Shown here: positions 61,986-64,000 of the stretch, in pieces
Layout: each line of letters begins with the position of its first letter
How positions within the stretch are numbered: the stretch's first letter is position 1
DNA from: Pholis gunnellus
Taxonomy: Eukaryota > Chordata > Actinopteri > Perciformes > Pholidae
NCBI GenBank assembly: GCA_910591455.2
Contig: OU342823.1
Coordinates: forward strand, 18,499,219 to 18,563,218
Direction of reading: 5' to 3'
DNA: 64,000 nt
Translations under genes and position numbers: made by a program
The notes under the pieces: generated by a model
What the model was told of the DNA's origin: nothing
Databases searched by the model: none
The model's input: the letters and a program-made list of their open reading frames with translations, nothing else

Positions 61986-63605
61986 AAGTAGTGTTAGTAC
62001 TTCTAGTGTTAGTACTTCTAATTTTCCTGAGCTCTGGATAAAAACATTGCTAGTCTGTGTCTCTGTCTTAATAATGATGTCTTCTCACTAGGAAAAATCA
62101 AGGACTTGCTGGTCCAGGGTGCAGTGGGCAACGCGACCATGCTGGTCTTGGTCAATGCCATCTACTTCAAAGGCAACTGGGACAAAAAGTTCAAGGAGGA
62201 TTCTACCGTTGATGCTCAGTTTAAAATCAACAAGGTAACGCTGCACAAAGTCTGAAGAAAAGGAATTAGCGTGTCTTGCAAAAAAAAATCTCGAGATTAC
62301 AAAATGTTAAGACGTCAGGGCCCCGTTCCTCGTACGTGGTTCAACTAAGCCGATCAAATGTCCGATTAGCCAGCCTAAATTAACCAGATGATTGAAGTCA
62401 GGCTATCTCGGTTTCTCAAAGGCTGATCAGCGCTCAAACAATCTCGTTAATTTGAACCAGACTTCAGTAATCAGGATAATTGCGCGTGCCCGTCCTACTT
62501 CAAAAGGGGGAAGTATCACTCAGAGTTGTATCGCTAAAATCCTAACGACACCCATTCCTAATGATTACTCCACAAGAAAAGGTCTTCTTTGGTTTGCTGC
62601 TTTCTTTAGAATGACACGAAGTCGGTGAAGATGATGCGCCAGAAAAGTAAATTCCCTCTCTCCTCCATTCCTGAGGCCAACTGCCAGGTAATGTCCGTGT
62701 TTTTCAACAGTGTGGTTTCTCCCATGTCTGTTTGTCTGCTATGCAATCTGATATTTTGGTGATTTGAGAACCGATCTCAAGAAAATACAGTGAACAGATT
62801 TACCACAATTGGTTCCATTTTGACAATGGTTCCACCTTTCAGGCTTACGGTTATTATTATATGTCCATTTCTGTAACTAATCAGATTATCTTCAAATGAA
62901 ATGAAAAGAAAAACATAATGTGTTTGGACAGATCCTAGAGATGCCCTATGAAGGGAAGGAGCTAAGCATGCTCATCTTCCTGCCCGATAAGATAGAGGAC
63001 GACACAACAGGCTTGGAGAAGGTGGGACACATATACACACACAGAAAACAAATGCACAATATTAAACAGACCGATTTAATAATTAATATTGCACCCACAC
63101 TAGCTGGAGAGGGAGCTGACCTATGAGAAATTTGCGGAGTGGACTCGTTCAGACATGATGGGTCAAACTGAGGTTGAGGTGAAGCTGCCTCGCTTCAAGA
63201 TGAAGGAGACGTATAACTTGAAAGATGTTCTGACCAGCATGGGCATGGTGGACGCTTTTGATGTCGCAAAGAGTGACTTTTCCGGTGAGAAACACACCAT
63301 AAATGTATAAGCTGCATAATTATTCTAAGAGCACAGCATATCAGAACAATCAAAGCAATGGACTCTCTCCTGTAACAGGCATGTCCCCAGCAAACAACCT
63401 GGTGCTGTCACATGTCGTCCACAAGGCTTTCGTGGAGGTCAATGAGGAGGGGACGGAGGCTGCTGCTGCCACTGGTGCTATCATGACGGCGACCTCGATA
63501 ATGATTCCTGCCACATTCATCGCAGACCACCCCTTCCTCTTCTTCATCCGACACAACCCCACCATGAGCGTTCTCTTTGCGGGCCGATACTGCTCCCCCG
63601 AGTGA
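58990..63605 (+). CDS. Leukocyte elastase inhibitor-like clade B serpin, copy 2 (9 coding exons, 440 aa)
   Basis: Paralogue of the gene at 50479-55886. Exons: 58990-59172, 59799-59960, 60661-60801, 61592-61709, 62092-62234, 62610-62687, 62932-63021, 63104-63284, 63379-63605; each equals its partner in length and phase. Exon 1 is identical in sequence to copy 1. Differences concentrate in two places: the start of exon 5 (LLVQGAVGNATM against LLKKDIVDSATR) and the reactive-centre loop, which reads TGAIMTATSIMIP, giving a predicted P1-P1' of Thr-Ser with Ala at P2. Elsewhere four Glu become Lys (KKFKED, EGKELS, PDKIED, KMKETY). The hinge EEGTEAAAAT is retained, so it should still be inhibitory but with a different target. 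No stops or frameshifts: both copies look functional. Confidence 0.95.
59174..59213. repeat. (CA)n microsatellite at a serpin splice donor (copy 2)
   Basis: Directly follows the donor GAG|gtacac; shorter than the copy 1 tract and interrupted once by T. Confidence 0.92.
61205..61400 (+). mobile_element. Teleost dispersed element inserted in serpin copy 2 intron 3
   Basis: CATTACATTACATTACGTTA, CAGTCATTTAGCAGATGC, TTATCCAAAGCGACTTACAA, then TTAAGTGTCTTGCTCAAGGA and TGGGGATCGAACCA. This word order is a very common fish repeat. It lies inside the 460-bp block missing from copy 1. Class uncertain. Confidence 0.75.
61945..61984. repeat. (TTC)n repeat in serpin copy 2 intron
   Basis: About thirteen TTC units in intron 4, expanded relative to copy 1. 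Confidence 0.92.
62317..62515. mobile_element. Probable DNA-transposon remnant in serpin copy 2 intron 5
   Basis: A block from GGGCCCCGTTCCTCGTAC to about CTTCAAAAGGGGGAAG replaces the different insert found at the same place in copy 1. Its start resembles ends of Harbinger-like fish elements, but the family is not certain. Confidence 0.4.
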
Positions 63606-64000
63606 GAACTACTGTACGCCCTGCAGACATGTGAAGGAACCTGACCCCATTCTACGTGAGAACGAGAGCCACAGATTAAAAAGAAAGACATGTTTTTGGT
63701 AATCGTGTGGTAATCTTTGTGGTCGTATCCTGTCTCTTGGTTGTTCTGGGTCTCGTTTTGGTCATTTCGCAACTCTGTGGATGTTTAGAGTCTCTTTTTG
63801 ATAGTTTTGCATCACTTTTTGGTAATTTTATATCCAATTGTGTCTTCCCAAAAAAAAATCCAGGAGATACAGTAGTTCACTAATCTGTCCATGCCTGTAG
63901 AGCACAGTGATTCAGCGAGGGGAGGGATATATCTATTGAAGCTACTATATGATGCTAATAGGCGTTGCTGGAAGAAATGGAGAATCACTGCTCTAGAATG
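63606..64000 (+). other. 3' UTR of serpin copy 2 (partial)
   Basis: Matches the sequence after copy 1 up to the window end with small gaps. No AATAAA is seen before the edge; the copy 1 signal would align just beyond it. Confidence 0.6.

Larger units (their letters stand above)
49740..64000 (+). repeat. Tandem segmental duplication carrying two serpin genes
   Basis: The sequence from about 49,750 (GGGTGTGATTTCTAGATACTTTCTC) is repeated from about 58,485 and the match continues, with gaps, to the window end (56,210-56,310 equals 63,890-64,000). Exons and much intron sequence are nearly identical, so the duplication is recent or has been homogenised. The copies differ by a 1.0-kb block (51071-52094, only in copy 1), a 460-bp block (61089-61548, only in copy 2) and different insertions in intron 5. 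Confidence 0.95.

Overview
This is vertebrate nuclear DNA, almost certainly from a ray-finned (teleost, probably percomorph-type) fish. Short exons with GT-AG boundaries, many (CA)n/(TG)n microsatellites, decayed teleost LINEs and several recognisable vertebrate protein families all fit. There are no operons, plasmid genes or CRISPR arrays. I assembled the gene models by hand from splice sites, reading phase and family similarity; no search was run.

Layout. (1) 1-~19,600, minus strand: complete coding region of wwp1, a NEDD4-family HECT E3 ubiquitin ligase (C2, four WW, HECT), in 23 coding exons predicting 962 aa, with two upstream untranslated exons. A decayed LINE lies antisense in one intron. 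(2) 24,548-28,550, minus strand: a three-exon agouti-family gene, best read as agrp2 (asip2b). No single open frame reveals it, because the Cys-rich exon is open in a frame lacking a nearby ATG and the middle exon is only 77 nt. (3) 28,560-43,190: about 14.6 kb without a recognised gene, holding two head-to-head L1/Tx1-like LINE fragments, other dispersed repeats and a perfect 30-bp inverted repeat. (4) 43,195-~48,900, minus strand: snx16, a PX-domain sorting nexin, six coding exons (316 aa) and an untranslated first exon. (5) 49,740-64,000, plus strand: a tandem duplication of a clade-B serpin gene (leukocyte-elastase-inhibitor/SERPINB1-like), each copy with nine coding exons and 440 aa. The second 3' flank runs off the window.

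How the genes relate. wwp1 and snx16 act in ubiquitin-dependent trafficking and endosomal sorting. agrp2 encodes a secreted melanocortin-receptor ligand. The serpins are predicted intracellular protease inhibitors. The wwp1-agrp2 neighbourhood mirrors human 16q22, where WWP2 and AGRP lie in the same band, suggesting the two regions are duplicates of one ancestral block.

Most interesting points: the agrp2 gene has lost exactly the two cysteines that pair with each other in human AgRP; the two serpins are nearly identical except in the reactive-centre loop (predicted P1 Arg versus Thr) and show a run of Glu-to-Lys changes; a roughly 124-nt (TG)n tract abuts the 3' splice site of the in-frame WW4 exon of wwp1; one HECT intron is GC-AG; and the wwp1 and snx16 promoter regions share clusters of GCTAGC/CTAACGTTAG-like words.
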